Shown: positions 50,507 through 59,379 of the stretch, one piece after another | Layout of the letters: each line of letters starts with the position of its first letter | Position numbering within the stretch: position 1 is the first letter of the stretch | Origin: Asanoa sp. WMMD1127 | Lineage (GTDB): Bacteria; Actinomycetota; Actinomycetes; Mycobacteriales; Micromonosporaceae | Direction of reading: 5' to 3' | Assembly: GCF_029626225.1 (NCBI RefSeq) | Contig: NZ_JARUBP010000001.1 | Location: 5,332,001-5,396,000 of the forward strand | DNA length: 64,000 nucleotides | Position numbers and translations under genes: made by a program | Notes under the pieces: model-generated | What the model was told of the DNA's origin: nothing | Database searches by the model: none | Seen by the model: only the letters and a program-made list of their open reading frames with translations

Positions 50507-51435
50507 GGCAGCCTCCGGCGGCGGGCGACCAGGGCGCCGGCGGTGCCGAGCAGCACCGCGACGACCAGGAACAGGCCCTGGAACAGCGCCTGGTAGAGCG
50601 GGTCGATGCCGGCGAAGAAGAGGATGTCGATGACGAGCGTCAGGGAGACCGCGCCGGCGACGGCGCCGAGCGCGGTGCCGCGGCCGCCGGTGAACGCGAC
50701 GCCGCCGACGACGACCGAGGCGATGGAGGTGAGGATGAACGGCGTGCCGGCGTTGGCATCACCGGCCGTCGTCGTGGACACGTAGAACACGGCGGCGAGC
50801 GCGCTGCACAGGCCGGACAGCGCGTACACCTTGAGCTTGACGGCCGCCGCCGGCACGCCGATCGCGCGAGCGCTGCTCTCGTCGCTGCCGACGGCGTAGA
50901 CCCGCATGCCGAACCGGGTGCGGCGCAGCGCGAGCCAACCGGCCACCGCGAGGCCGAGCCAGATCAGGGCGGTCGGGGCCGCCGGGTTGGTCAGCACCAG
51001 CCGCACCTCCCGCGGGATCGCGCCGCCGGGCACCGGCAGCACCCGCAACGCGAGTCCGCTGAAGATGGACAGCGTCGCCAGCGTGGTGAGGATCGGCGCG
51101 ATCCGGCCGTAGGCCACGACGAGGCCGTTGACCGCGCCACAGAGGGCGCCGAGCGCCAGGACCGCGAACATCCACGGAACCGACGAGGTGGCGGCGGTCA
51201 CCGCGACACAGAGGCTGACGATGCCGCCCACCGACAGGTCGATGCCGCCGGTCAGCACGACCAGGCTCTGGCCGAGCGCCACGAACACCAGTGGCAGCGT
51301 GGTGTTGAGGATCGACAGGTAGTCGAACGAGCTGGGGAAGCGGCCCAGCCGCGAGGTGTAGACGACGAGGTAGGCGACCGCGGTCGCGGCCAGCACGAGG
51401 TAGCCGAGGCTGACCCGGCGCAGCGCGTCATGCAT
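50503..51435 (-). CDS. Sugar ABC transporter permease (RbsC family), first copy
   Basis: 310 residues. The RbsC-type motifs LTGGIDLSVGGIVSL and SVVVGGVAFTGGRGTALG are present, with about nine helices. It overlaps the ATPase gene by 8 bp and the second permease by 4 bp, so the importer operon is tightly coupled. Channel subunit for an aldose-type ligand; exact sugar unknown. Confidence 0.93.
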   Translation of the reverse strand: MHDALRRVSLGYLVLAATAVAYLVVYTSRLGRFPSSFDYLSILNTTLPLVFVALGQSLVVLTGGIDLSVGGIVSLCVAVTAATSSVPWMFAVLALGALCGAVNGLVVAYGRIAPILTTLATLSIFSGLALRVLPVPGGAIPREVRLVLTNPAAPTALIWLGLAVAGWLALRRTRFGMRVYAVGSDESSARAIGVPAAAVKLKVYALSGLCSALAAVFYVSTTTAGDANAGTPFILTSIASVVVGGVAFTGGRGTALGAVAGAVSLTLVIDILFFAGIDPLYQALFQGLFLVVAVLLGTAGALVARRRRLP

Positions 51436-52978
51436 CGTGACCCTCCTTGATGGACGCCGCGACGATCCGCTCGGCGTCGCCGACCGGGCCGGCCAGCTCC
51501 GCCGTCACCCGGCCTTCGCGCAGCACCAGCACCCGATGGCAGAGGTGGGCGATCTCCTCGGTCTCGCTGGAGTAGTAGAGGATCGCCCGGCCCTCGGCGG
51601 CCAGCTGACCGACCAGTTCGTAGATGTCGTGCTTGGTGGCCGCGTCGACGCCACGCGTGACGTCGTAGAGCAGCAGGATCCGGGCGTCGGTGAGCAACCA
51701 CCGGGCCATCAGCACCTTCTGCTGATTGCCGCCCGACAGGGTGTCGACCGCGCGGCCGGTGGACCGCCCGGCGCCGATCGCGAGCCGGTCCACGATGGAC
51801 GCCACCGCGGCCCGTTCGACGCCGCGGTTGACAAAGCCGCCCCTGGACCGGCGCGACAAGGTGGCGGCGGCGATGTTGTCACGGATCGACAGCGGCAGGA
51901 ACAGCCCTTCCGCCTTGCGGTCCTCGGGCACGTAGGCGATCCCGACACCGGCCCGGACCGCGTGCTTGGGCGACCGGATGCTGACCGGCCGGCCGTCGAC
52001 GGAGACGGCGCCGGCGGCCCGCCGCGCCCCGAAGAGGCTCAGGAACAGGTCCCGCTGCCCCTGGCCCGCGAGGCCGCCGATGCCCAGGATCTCGCCCCGG
52101 CGCAGGTCGAACGAGACTCCGCGCAGGCGGCCGCCCGAGAGACCGGTGACGCGCAGGGCACTCTCGTCCGTGGGCCCGGTGCCGATCGACGGGTACGCCG
52201 CCGCGAAGCTCCGCCCGCTCATCAGCGTGACCGCCTCCGCCTCCGAGAGCCGCTGCCGGGTGGCGACGTGAACGCCGTTGCGGAAGACGGTCACCCGGTC
52301 GGCGAGGGACTCGATCTCCCGCCAGCGGTGGGAGGTGAAGATGACACAGCAGCCGTCGTCGCGCAGCCGCCGCATGTGGCCGGCCAGCCACTCGACCTGC
52401 TTGTCCGCCAGCGCCGCGGTCGGCTCGTCGAGGATGACCACCCGCGGCTCGGCGGCCAGCACCCGCACGAGCTCCACCACCTGCCGTTGGGCGACCGACA
52501 GGTCGGCGGCGGTCGCCCGCGGGTCGATGTCGTCCACCCCGAACCGGCGCAGGATCGCCTCGGCCACCGGCGCCAGGCGGCTCCGCCGCACCAGACCGAG
52601 CGGCCCCCGCGGCGGATCCTCCAGCAGCAGGTTCTCCGCCACGGTGAGGTCCGGCAACAGCGACAACTCCTGGAACGCGGTCGCCACCCCCATCCGGCGC
52701 CGCGCGGCCGGCCGCACCAGCCGGCTGACCTCCGTACCGAAGATCTCGACGGTGCCGCGGTCGGCGCTCAGCACTCCACACAGGACCTTGATGAGCGTGC
52801 TCTTGCCGGCCCCGTTCTCGCCGGCGAGCGCGTGGATCTCGCCGGGACGCGCCGCGAACGACGCGTCCCGGAGCGCCTGGACCCCGCCGAAGGCGCGGTC
52901 GACGCCGGATGCCCGTACCGCCAGGGTCTCGGCGTCCGAGCGCGTCGGCGCCGGCGCCATCGACGGGGTCCCGGTCAC
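51428..52978 (-). CDS. Sugar ABC transporter ATP-binding protein (RbsA/XylG type)
   Basis: 516 residues with duplicated ATPase domains. The first has Walker A GENGAGKST, signature LSVAQRQ and Walker B VVILDEPTAAL. The second keeps LSGGNQQKV but its Walker A is degenerate (GLAGQGQRD) and its Walker B ends in YDVTRGVD, so only the first site should hydrolyse ATP, as is usual in this family. The GTG at 52978 overlaps the binding-protein stop (GTGA) and is preferred; ATG at 52960 is the alternative. Confidence 0.93.
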   Translation of the reverse strand: MTGTPSMAPAPTRSDAETLAVRASGVDRAFGGVQALRDASFAARPGEIHALAGENGAGKSTLIKVLCGVLSADRGTVEIFGTEVSRLVRPAARRRMGVATAFQELSLLPDLTVAENLLLEDPPRGPLGLVRRSRLAPVAEAILRRFGVDDIDPRATAADLSVAQRQVVELVRVLAAEPRVVILDEPTAALADKQVEWLAGHMRRLRDDGCCVIFTSHRWREIESLADRVTVFRNGVHVATRQRLSEAEAVTLMSGRSFAAAYPSIGTGPTDESALRVTGLSGGRLRGVSFDLRRGEILGIGGLAGQGQRDLFLSLFGARRAAGAVSVDGRPVSIRSPKHAVRAGVGIAYVPEDRKAEGLFLPLSIRDNIAAATLSRRSRGGFVNRGVERAAVASIVDRLAIGAGRSTGRAVDTLSGGNQQKVLMARWLLTDARILLLYDVTRGVDAATKHDIYELVGQLAAEGRAILYYSSETEEIAHLCHRVLVLREGRVTAELAGPVGDAERIVAASIKEGHDA

Positions 52979-54099
52979 GGCGTGCCCAGCTTGACGTCGA
53001 GGGTCTTGCCGGGGCACGGCGTGCCGTCGGTCGCCGCCTCCTGGCAGAGCACGACCGTGGCGTTGGGTCCCGAGTCGGTGAAGTCGGCGAAGAAGCTGTC
53101 CGGCAGGTCGGGGAAGACCGTCTCGCCGGGCACCATGTTCTCCGACGTGGCCACCGGGAACGGGATCGTGATGCTCTCCCTGGGATGCTCGCCCTTCACC
53201 ACGGCCCGGGCGAGCTCGAGCGAGATGACCGACAGGAACGGCGGTTGCCCGATCGACATGCCGGTCACCTTGGGCGTGAGCAGGCCGGCCATGAACTTCC
53301 GGAACCCGTTCTCGGCCTCGCCACCGACGACCGGCATGGGCCGGTTGGCCGCGGCGAACGCCTTGATGACACCGTCGGTGCCGCCGGAGACCCAGACACC
53401 GTCCACCTTGGGCAGGTTGGGCAGCTGGGCGGAGGTGTTGCGCTGGGCGGTGGCCGAATCCCACATGCCGGTGTAGGTGGCGACCACCTTGATGCCGGGG
53501 TTGGCCGCGAACACCTCCTTGGCGCCCTTGTTGCGGTCGTTGTCGGCGCCGGTGCCGGCCACGCCGGTCACCATCACCACGTTGCCCTGGCCCTTGAGCT
53601 GGTCGACGATGAACTGCGCGAGCTGCTGGCCGAACTTGACCTGGTCGGTGTTGACCGTCAGGCCGCACGGGTTGTCGACGGTGTTGTCGAAGGAGACGAC
53701 CACGATGCCGCGGTCGCAGGCCTGCTGCACCACTCCGTTGAGGCCGCTGGTCGAGGCGGCGTTGATGACGATCGCGTCGACGCCCTGCGAGATGAGGTTC
53801 GAGATCTGGCGTGACTGCGTCGAGACGTCGTTGCCGGCGTTGTAGACGCTGCACTCGACCTCATCGACGTACGGCGGCATGGCGCACGCCGCCTTGTAGA
53901 CGTTCTCCATCTCCACGCGCCACTGGTTGCCGATGAAGGAGTTGGAGAGAGCGATCTTGATCTTGCCGCCGTCGCCGGCCGCGCCGTTGCCGGTCGCGGC
54001 GGGACTGCCGGCGTCGCTGCACGCGCCGGCGAGCAGCAGCGAGGCCGCGGCGACGGCCGTGAGCACGGCGCGGGCCGTGGGGTGTCGAGGTAGATTCAT
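52975..54099 (-). CDS. Sugar ABC transporter substrate-binding lipoprotein (RbsB-like)
   Basis: 374 residues. Lipobox LLAGAC, then a type I periplasmic-binding-protein fold: KIKIALSNSFIGNQWR, GVDAIVINAASTSGLNGVV, VVVSFDNTVD, VWVSGGTDGVIKAF. The conserved Asn/Asp positions fit pentose or hexose binding, but an unusual number of Cys (ACAM, ECSV, ACDRG, NPCG, LCQEA, PCPG) suggests disulfides stabilising it outside the cell. ATG with GGAG upstream. First gene of the five-gene importer-lactonase operon, with its own promoter region at 54100-54214 containing a 15-bp palindrome. Confidence 0.93.
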   Translation of the reverse strand: MNLPRHPTARAVLTAVAAASLLLAGACSDAGSPAATGNGAAGDGGKIKIALSNSFIGNQWRVEMENVYKAACAMPPYVDEVECSVYNAGNDVSTQSRQISNLISQGVDAIVINAASTSGLNGVVQQACDRGIVVVSFDNTVDNPCGLTVNTDQVKFGQQLAQFIVDQLKGQGNVVMVTGVAGTGADNDRNKGAKEVFAANPGIKVVATYTGMWDSATAQRNTSAQLPNLPKVDGVWVSGGTDGVIKAFAAANRPMPVVGGEAENGFRKFMAGLLTPKVTGMSIGQPPFLSVISLELARAVVKGEHPRESITIPFPVATSENMVPGETVFPDLPDSFFADFTDSGPNATVVLCQEAATDGTPCPGKTLDVKLGTP

Positions 54100-54122
54100 G
54101 GTTGCTCCACCGTGAAGGCGCG

Positions 54123-54137
54123 GCGGGTCCGACCCGC
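54123..54137. promoter_or_regulatory. 15-bp palindrome in the leader of the importer operon
   Basis: GCGGGTC-C-GACCCGC is a perfect 7-bp inverted repeat with a single central base, 24-38 nt upstream of the binding-protein ATG. It could be an operator or a leader hairpin. It does not match the CATTTTG repeat upstream of the ROK gene. Confidence 0.4.
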
Positions 54138-54214
54138 GGCGCTCGAGGTCTGGTCAGCGGCTGCAACCGCCGGCCAGGTGTGGTGTGAGTGCCCCGCACT
54201 GGCGTGTGGCTGGG

Positions 54215-54240
54215 CGGCCAGGGCTTCGCGGCCCTGGCCG
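54215..54240 (-). terminator. Hairpin terminator after the ROK gene
   Basis: A perfect 10-bp stem (54215-54224 with 54231-54240) and a 6-nt TTCGCG loop, 11 bp beyond the ROK stop. It separates the regulator transcript from the importer operon. Confidence 0.7.
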
Positions 54241-54250
54241 TTCTGGGGCG

Positions 54251-55438
54251 CTATCTCGTGGGGTGGGTGGGCAGGGGAAACCGGTCGGCGTCCCGCAGCA
54301 CCGCCGCCGCGGCGCCCAGGACGACCACGCTGTGCTCGTCCAACGCGCCGACGACGACCGGAGGCAGCACTTCCCCGGCGTGGATCGCACGCCGGGCCAT
54401 CGATTCGCGCAACGGAGCCAGCAGGATCTCGCCCGCGGCGGCGAGGTTGCCGCCGAGGACGATCAGCTCCGGGTCGAGCAGGTTGTACATGTTGGCGGCG
54501 GCCAGGCCGATGTGCCGGCCGGCGTCGGCGATCACCCGCCGGCAGCCGACATCGCCCAGCTGGGCCATCCGGATCACGTCGGCGATCGAGAGCCGGTCGT
54601 GGTGGCTGCGCCACAGCTTGCGGGTGATCGAGTCGGCGTTGGCCAGGGTGTTGAGGCACCCGCGGCCGCCGCACTGGCAGACCTCGCCGTTCTCGTCGAT
54701 CGTCGTGTGGCCGAGCTCGCCCGCGGTGCCGTTGGCGCCCACGTAGAGGGCGCCGCCGAGGATGAACCCGACGCCGATGCCCGACGCCGTGTAGACGTAG
54801 GCGATGTCCCGCATGCCGCGGGCGACGCCCCAGGTGGTCTCGGCGAGCGCGGCGAAGTTGGCGTCGTTGCCGACCACGAGGGGCAGCCGCAACACCCCGG
54901 CCGCGGTCGCCTGCGGGTTGACGTTGACCCACGGCTTGAGCGTCGTCGCTCGGCCGTTGACACCGGTGTTGCGCTGGATCGGACCCGGCATCGCGACCCC
55001 GACGCCGAGCACGCGGTCCTTGCCGATCCCCAGCCGGTCGAGCATGGCGCCGACCAGGGTGGCGGCCGTCATGAGCGTCGCCTCCGGCGGGGTGTGGTCG
55101 TCCACCGGCACCGCGTCGTGCAGGAGGAGGTCCTGGGCGGTGTCGCAGATGCCGGCCCGGACGACGCCGTTGGCGATCTCGATGCCCACCGCCACGCCGA
55201 GGTCGCCCTTGAGCCCGACGAGCGTGGGTGGCCGCCCGGTGCCCACCGGCCGGTCGCCGCCGGACACCTCCCTGATCGTGCCGTCGTCGAGCAGCTCCTC
55301 GATGACGCTCTTGACGGTGGAGCGCGACAACCCGATCTCGGTCAGCGCCCGCCGGCTCAGTGCCCCCCGCTCCCGCAACGCGCGGACCACCCGGGCACGG
55401 TTGGCCGAGCGCTGCGCGGACGGGACGGGAGACGACAT
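54251..55438 (-). CDS. ROK-family transcriptional repressor
   Basis: 395 residues. A winged HTH at about 10-60 (ALRERGALSRRALTEIGLSRSTVKSVIEELL) precedes a sugar-kinase-like domain with VAVGIEIANGVVRAGI and the ROK zinc motif CQCGGRGCLNT. The sugar-binding GNDANFAALAE and GELGHTTID motifs are present. Such repressors release DNA when they bind the pathway sugar. The ATG at 55438 has GAGGGAAGAGG upstream. It is transcribed ahead of the RbsABC-type importer and is its likely regulator; a 25-bp dyad lies in its own promoter. Confidence 0.92.
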   Translation of the reverse strand: MSSPVPSAQRSANRARVVRALRERGALSRRALTEIGLSRSTVKSVIEELLDDGTIREVSGGDRPVGTGRPPTLVGLKGDLGVAVGIEIANGVVRAGICDTAQDLLLHDAVPVDDHTPPEATLMTAATLVGAMLDRLGIGKDRVLGVGVAMPGPIQRNTGVNGRATTLKPWVNVNPQATAAGVLRLPLVVGNDANFAALAETTWGVARGMRDIAYVYTASGIGVGFILGGALYVGANGTAGELGHTTIDENGEVCQCGGRGCLNTLANADSITRKLWRSHHDRLSIADVIRMAQLGDVGCRRVIADAGRHIGLAAANMYNLLDPELIVLGGNLAAAGEILLAPLRESMARRAIHAGEVLPPVVVGALDEHSVVVLGAAAAVLRDADRFPLPTHPTR

Positions 55439-55527
55439 CGCACCTCTTCCCTCAAGGTGGGACCGAGTATCGAGGCGAATGCCGATAGCAGTCAATACTG
55501 CGGCGCGGTTAGCGCGAAATCGGCCTT

Positions 55528-55552
55528 CATTTTGGCTGGTCTATTCAAAATG
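55528..55552. promoter_or_regulatory. CATTTTG...CAAAATG dyad upstream of the ROK gene
   Basis: Perfect 7-bp arms (55528-55534 and 55546-55552) flank an 11-bp centre, 90 bp before the ROK start in a conspicuously A/T-rich patch. The A/T-rich dyad is typical of ROK operators, so autoregulation is likely (inferred). Confidence 0.55.
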
Positions 55553-55625
55553 GATCGCTGCGCTTCGGGCCGATCCAGGCAGAATCCTCAGGCAGAGAGC
55601 GCGATCCGGTACGCGCTATTGACGG

Positions 55626-57773
55626 TTACGCGCCGACGAACGGCCGGCCGCCCTCGTCGTGCGCCGCATCGGTCACCACGTGCATGTCGGCCTTGGCGAT
55701 GTCGAAGTACATGCCGACCAGGCGGAGCCGGCCGGCGGCCGAGGCCCGGCGGACGCTCGGATAGGTGCGCAGGTGATCGAGCTGCCGGCGGATGTTGGCC
55801 AGGCAGTGCTCCTGCTCGTCGCCCGCGACAGCCACGTGACCGGCGTGCCGCAGCCACTGGCCGAGCGCCGCGTCCGGTTCGGTCGAGTCCGCCATCAGCG
55901 CCCGCACCGCCCCACAGGCGGAGTGACCGCAGACGGTGATGGTGGCGATGCCCAACACGTCCACGGCGTACTCGACGGCGGCGCCGACGGAATGGTCGCC
56001 CGCGCCGTGCGGCGGCACGATGTTGCCGATGTTGCGGACGCAGAACAGGTCGCCGGGTCCGCTAGCCGTGATGAGGTTGGGCACGACCCGCGAGTCGGCG
56101 CAGGTGATGAAGAGCTGCTGCGGCCGTTGACCCTTGGCCGCCAGGTCGGCCAGGTGCGGGCGGACGAGCGGCGCGACCGAGCGCTGGAACTCGTCGATGC
56201 CCGCCGCCATGGCGCGGACCGGCCGGTCGGCCGGCGACAACCCCGCGGCGTGTACGGCCTGCCACTGCGACCACGACGCGATGAACCGTGGCAGGTGCGG
56301 CGGCGTGCTCTTCCCGGCACCGAGCCGGCCCGAGTGCGCGCGGTGCAGCCACCCCCGCTGGACCTCGTGGATCCGCACCTCGCCGCCGCCGCGCTCGTAC
56401 GCCTGCCGCCAGTCCTCGATCGCCTCGAACGCGCCGTGGTCGAGATAGTCCAGGTGCAGGTCGAGCTCGACGGTCTGCCCCGGCGGCACCGCGGACAGCT
56501 CGCGGGCGAGCCGGCCGGCGGCGACGAACGCCAGCGTGCCCGTGATGGTGACCGCCCACTGGCCCGGCTCGCGTTCCGCCCGGCGGATGTCGCAGCGGGC
56601 CAACCGGAAGAGCGTGAGCACCACGGCGACGCCGATGCCGGCGGCCACGCCGACCATCAGATCGGTGACCACGACGCCGACCGCGGTGACGAGATAGACC
56701 GGCAGCTCCCGGTGCCGGGCATAGGTGCGCAGGTGGGCCAGGCTGACCAGGCGCACGCCCACGACCACCAGGACGGCGGCCAGCGCCGACATCGGGATCA
56801 GCTCGAGCACGTCGGTGAAGGCCAGCGCGAAGACCGCGATCCACAGGCCGTGCAGCACGGCCGAGGCCCGGGACCGGGCGCCGGCGGCCACGTTGGCCGA
56901 GCTGCGCACGATGACGCCGGTGACCGGGAGGCCGCCGAGCGCGCCGGACACCATGTTGGCCGTGCCCTGCGCCACGAGCTCCTGGTCGAGGTTGGCCCGC
57001 GTACCGTCGTGCAGCTTGTCGACCGCCACCGCCGACAGCAGCGACTCCACGCTGGCCACCAGGGCGATCGTGACGACCGCCATCGCCACCTCGGTAAGGG
57101 GAGCGTCCGGCCATCGCGGCAGGGTCAGCTGGCTCAGCGGCGCGTCGGGCAGCGTGACCCGCGGCAGGTCGAGATAGGCCACAGTGGACAGCGCGGTGGC
57201 GGCGGCGACGGCCACCAGGGCGGCCGGCAGCAGCGACGTCTTGACGAGCCGGGGCCAGACCACGAGGACCACCATCGTCAGCACGCCGATCAGCACCGAC
57301 GCGTCGTGATGGCCGAGCGCCTGCCGCGGCAGGTCGCGCAGGTTGGCCAGGGGCGAGCTCAGCGCCGCGCCGCCGAGCACGACGTGCACCTGGCCGATCA
57401 CGATCACGACCCCGATGCCGGCCAACATCCCGTGTACGACGGCCGGCGAGAGCGACAGGGCCGCCCGCCCGAGCCGGCTGAGGCCGAGCCCGACCTGCAG
57501 GGCGCCGGCCAGCGCGACGACGGCCACGGTGCCCGCCCAGCCGAACTCCGCCACGGTGCCGGCGACGATCACGGTCAGGCCGGCGGCGGGCCCGCTGACC
57601 TGCAGGGGCGCGCCGCTGATGGCGCCGGCCACGACACCACCGACCACCGCGGCGATCAGCCCGGCGAACAACGGCGCACCGGACGCCGCGGCGATGCCCA
57701 GCGACAGCGGGATCGCGATCAGGAACACCACCACGGAGGCGGGTACGTCGTGCCGGAGCGCCGATCGGATCAT
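55626..57773 (-). CDS. SulP anion transporter fused to a beta-carbonic anhydrase
   Basis: 715 residues. The N-terminal ~480 residues are a SulP/SLC26 transporter with 10-12 helices (HDVPASVVVFLIAIPLSLGIA, the GLPVTGVIVRSSANVAAGARSR signature) and a short cytoplasmic region. The C-terminal ~190 residues are a beta-carbonic anhydrase: C558 with D560 and R562 in TCADSR, and H617 and C620 in CGHSAC as zinc ligands. The fusion should make or use bicarbonate at the transport site, so it is probably a bicarbonate or bicarbonate-coupled anion transporter. ATG at 57773 begins the SulP homology; ATG at 57812 is an alternative. Stands alone. Confidence 0.93.
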   Translation of the reverse strand: MIRSALRHDVPASVVVFLIAIPLSLGIAAASGAPLFAGLIAAVVGGVVAGAISGAPLQVSGPAAGLTVIVAGTVAEFGWAGTVAVVALAGALQVGLGLSRLGRAALSLSPAVVHGMLAGIGVVIVIGQVHVVLGGAALSSPLANLRDLPRQALGHHDASVLIGVLTMVVLVVWPRLVKTSLLPAALVAVAAATALSTVAYLDLPRVTLPDAPLSQLTLPRWPDAPLTEVAMAVVTIALVASVESLLSAVAVDKLHDGTRANLDQELVAQGTANMVSGALGGLPVTGVIVRSSANVAAGARSRASAVLHGLWIAVFALAFTDVLELIPMSALAAVLVVVGVRLVSLAHLRTYARHRELPVYLVTAVGVVVTDLMVGVAAGIGVAVVLTLFRLARCDIRRAEREPGQWAVTITGTLAFVAAGRLARELSAVPPGQTVELDLHLDYLDHGAFEAIEDWRQAYERGGGEVRIHEVQRGWLHRAHSGRLGAGKSTPPHLPRFIASWSQWQAVHAAGLSPADRPVRAMAAGIDEFQRSVAPLVRPHLADLAAKGQRPQQLFITCADSRVVPNLITASGPGDLFCVRNIGNIVPPHGAGDHSVGAAVEYAVDVLGIATITVCGHSACGAVRALMADSTEPDAALGQWLRHAGHVAVAGDEQEHCLANIRRQLDHLRTYPSVRRASAAGRLRLVGMYFDIAKADMHVVTDAAHDEGGRPFVGA

Positions 57774-57839
57774 GACGACAGCATGCCCGATTTGTCCGTT
57801 ACGGCGGAACATCTGGGCCTGGGACGTTCCTGAGAGTCG

Positions 57840-58042
57840 GTGATTGGCGGGGTCGACCCGGGGCTGGCCGCGCTGCTGGTGTCGGTGACCCGCTTCGCGC
57901 TCGTGCTGCACAATCCCGACGCGTCGTTGCGGTCTTCGCCCCGGCCAACGTCGTGCTGGGCGTCCTGGTCTGCGTCGCGGGCCTGCGGTACGCCCGGGAC
58001 GGCCGACGGGCCCGGGCGTACCTCGCGCGATACGGTCACTGA
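57840..58042 (+). pseudogene. Broken small membrane-protein remnant
   Basis: From a GTG at 57840 the sequence reads VDPGLAALLVSVTRFALVLHN. After a shift of frame near 57925 it continues VVAVFAPANVVLGVLVCVAG followed by LRYARDGRRARAYL and a TGA at 58040. Joined, it would be a two-helix protein of about 65 residues with a basic tail. As it stands the frame is broken. No family recognised. It fills the 260-bp gap between the SulP and esterase genes and overlaps the esterase stop. Confidence 0.4.
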
Positions 58043-58983
58043 TCCTTCGTCGCCAGCAGCCGGGCCAGCCACGCGGTGCGGGCCCGGCGCGCGGCCGCCG
58101 AGATCGGCGCCTGCGGGTGCAGGGCGTCGAAGCCGTGGAAGCCACCCGCCCAGACGTGCAGTTCGGCCTGGCCGCCCGCCGCCCAGATGCGGCCGGCGTA
58201 GGCGACGTCCTCGTCGCGGAAGACCTCGGCCGAGCCGGCGTCGATGTAGGTGGTGGGCAGTCCGGACAGGTCGTCGGCCAGCGCGGGGGACACGTACGCC
58301 GGAACGTCGGACGGGTTGTCGCCCAGTAGCGAGCGCCAGCCGTACGCGTTCATCTCGCCGGTCCAGACGCCGGGCGCGCCCGAGTACTGCCGGGCGGAGA
58401 CGCTGTTGTTGCGGTGGTCGAGCATCGGGCCGATCAGCACCTGCGCGGCGATCGCCGGGTTGCCACGGTCGCGGGCCAGCAGCGTGACCCCGGCGGCGAG
58501 GCCACCGCCGGCACTGGCCCCGGCCACGATGACGCGGGTCGGGTCGACGCCGAGCTCGGCGGCGTGCGCGGCGACCCAGGAGAGACCGGCGTAGCAGTCG
58601 TCGACCAGTGTCGTGCCGGTCGCCTCGGGCGCCAACCGGTAGTCGACCGAGACCACCACCGCGCCGAGCTCGCGCAGCCAGTCGAGCGGGATGTCGATCT
58701 GCGAGTAGCGGTCGCCCATCACCATGCCGCCGCCGTGGATCCAGTAGACGCACGGTGCGGCGGTGGCGCCGACCGGGCTGATGACGGACAGCGGGACGAG
58801 CGCGCCGTCGCCGGCCGGGACGGTGACCTCGCGGCGCGAGACGGCGAGTCCGGCGAGCAACGGCTCGACCGGCGCCGAGGCGTACGGGCGGATCTGGGCG
58901 AGCGTCTCGTCGTCGAGGCGGGACACCATCGGCAGGTCGGCGATCAGCGCCCGCAGGTCCGGGTCGAGGTCGGGGCGGGCCAT
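58036..58983 (-). CDS. Alpha/beta-hydrolase esterase of the HSL family
   Basis: 315 residues. The oxyanion motif HGGGMVMGD and the nucleophile S157 in VAGASAGGGLA define the hormone-sensitive-lipase family; Asp and His follow in DAGSAEVFRDED and GGFHGFD. Probably an intracellular carboxylesterase for short acyl esters. Its ATG overlaps the stop of the small monooxygenase-like gene by one base, so they form an operon, divergent from the AraC regulator. Confidence 0.92.
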   Translation of the reverse strand: MARPDLDPDLRALIADLPMVSRLDDETLAQIRPYASAPVEPLLAGLAVSRREVTVPAGDGALVPLSVISPVGATAAPCVYWIHGGGMVMGDRYSQIDIPLDWLRELGAVVVSVDYRLAPEATGTTLVDDCYAGLSWVAAHAAELGVDPTRVIVAGASAGGGLAAGVTLLARDRGNPAIAAQVLIGPMLDHRNNSVSARQYSGAPGVWTGEMNAYGWRSLLGDNPSDVPAYVSPALADDLSGLPTTYIDAGSAEVFRDEDVAYAGRIWAAGGQAELHVWAGGFHGFDALHPQAPISAAARRARTAWLARLLATKDQ

Positions 58984-59288
58984 CAGAACGCCGCCTTCCC
59001 GCCGACGGGCACCTCGTCGACGTAGTCCGAGTCGCCGGTCAGCAACGGCTGCAGCCTGGCCACCAGGGCCTGTGCCGGCGCGCTCGCGAAGAACGCCGCG
59101 TGCGCCTCCTGGCTGGTCCAGCCCTCGGTCACGTAGACGACGTCGGGGTTGCCGGCCGACCGGCCGACGAGGAACACGACGCAGTCCTCGTGAGTCAGGG
59201 ACGGGGCGTCGAGCAGCAGGGCGATCAGCTCGGCCGCCTTGCCGGGTTGCGCGGTCATTGCGGCGCGAAAGCCGTGGTTGACATTCAT
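58983..59288 (-). CDS. Antibiotic-biosynthesis-monooxygenase-fold protein
   Basis: 101 residues: HGFRAAMTAQPGKAAELIALLLDA ... CVVFLVGRSAGNPDVVYVTEGWTSQEAHAAFF. This is the dimeric ABM fold of cofactorless monooxygenases and quinol monooxygenases (YgiN-like). ATG at 59288 is at the usual start of the domain. First gene of a two-gene operon with the HSL-type esterase and divergent from an AraC regulator 91 bp away, which is its probable regulator. Substrate unknown. Confidence 0.85.
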   Translation of the reverse strand: MNVNHGFRAAMTAQPGKAAELIALLLDAPSLTHEDCVVFLVGRSAGNPDVVYVTEGWTSQEAHAAFFASAPAQALVARLQPLLTGDSDYVDEVPVGGKAAF

Positions 59289-59379
59289 GCTCCCAATGGA
59301 AGCAGTGTGAGTAGGCGAAACGTTAGGGCTATGCTCCTGATTGCTTGCCTGATCCTGCTGAGCGAGGGAGGATCGGGTC

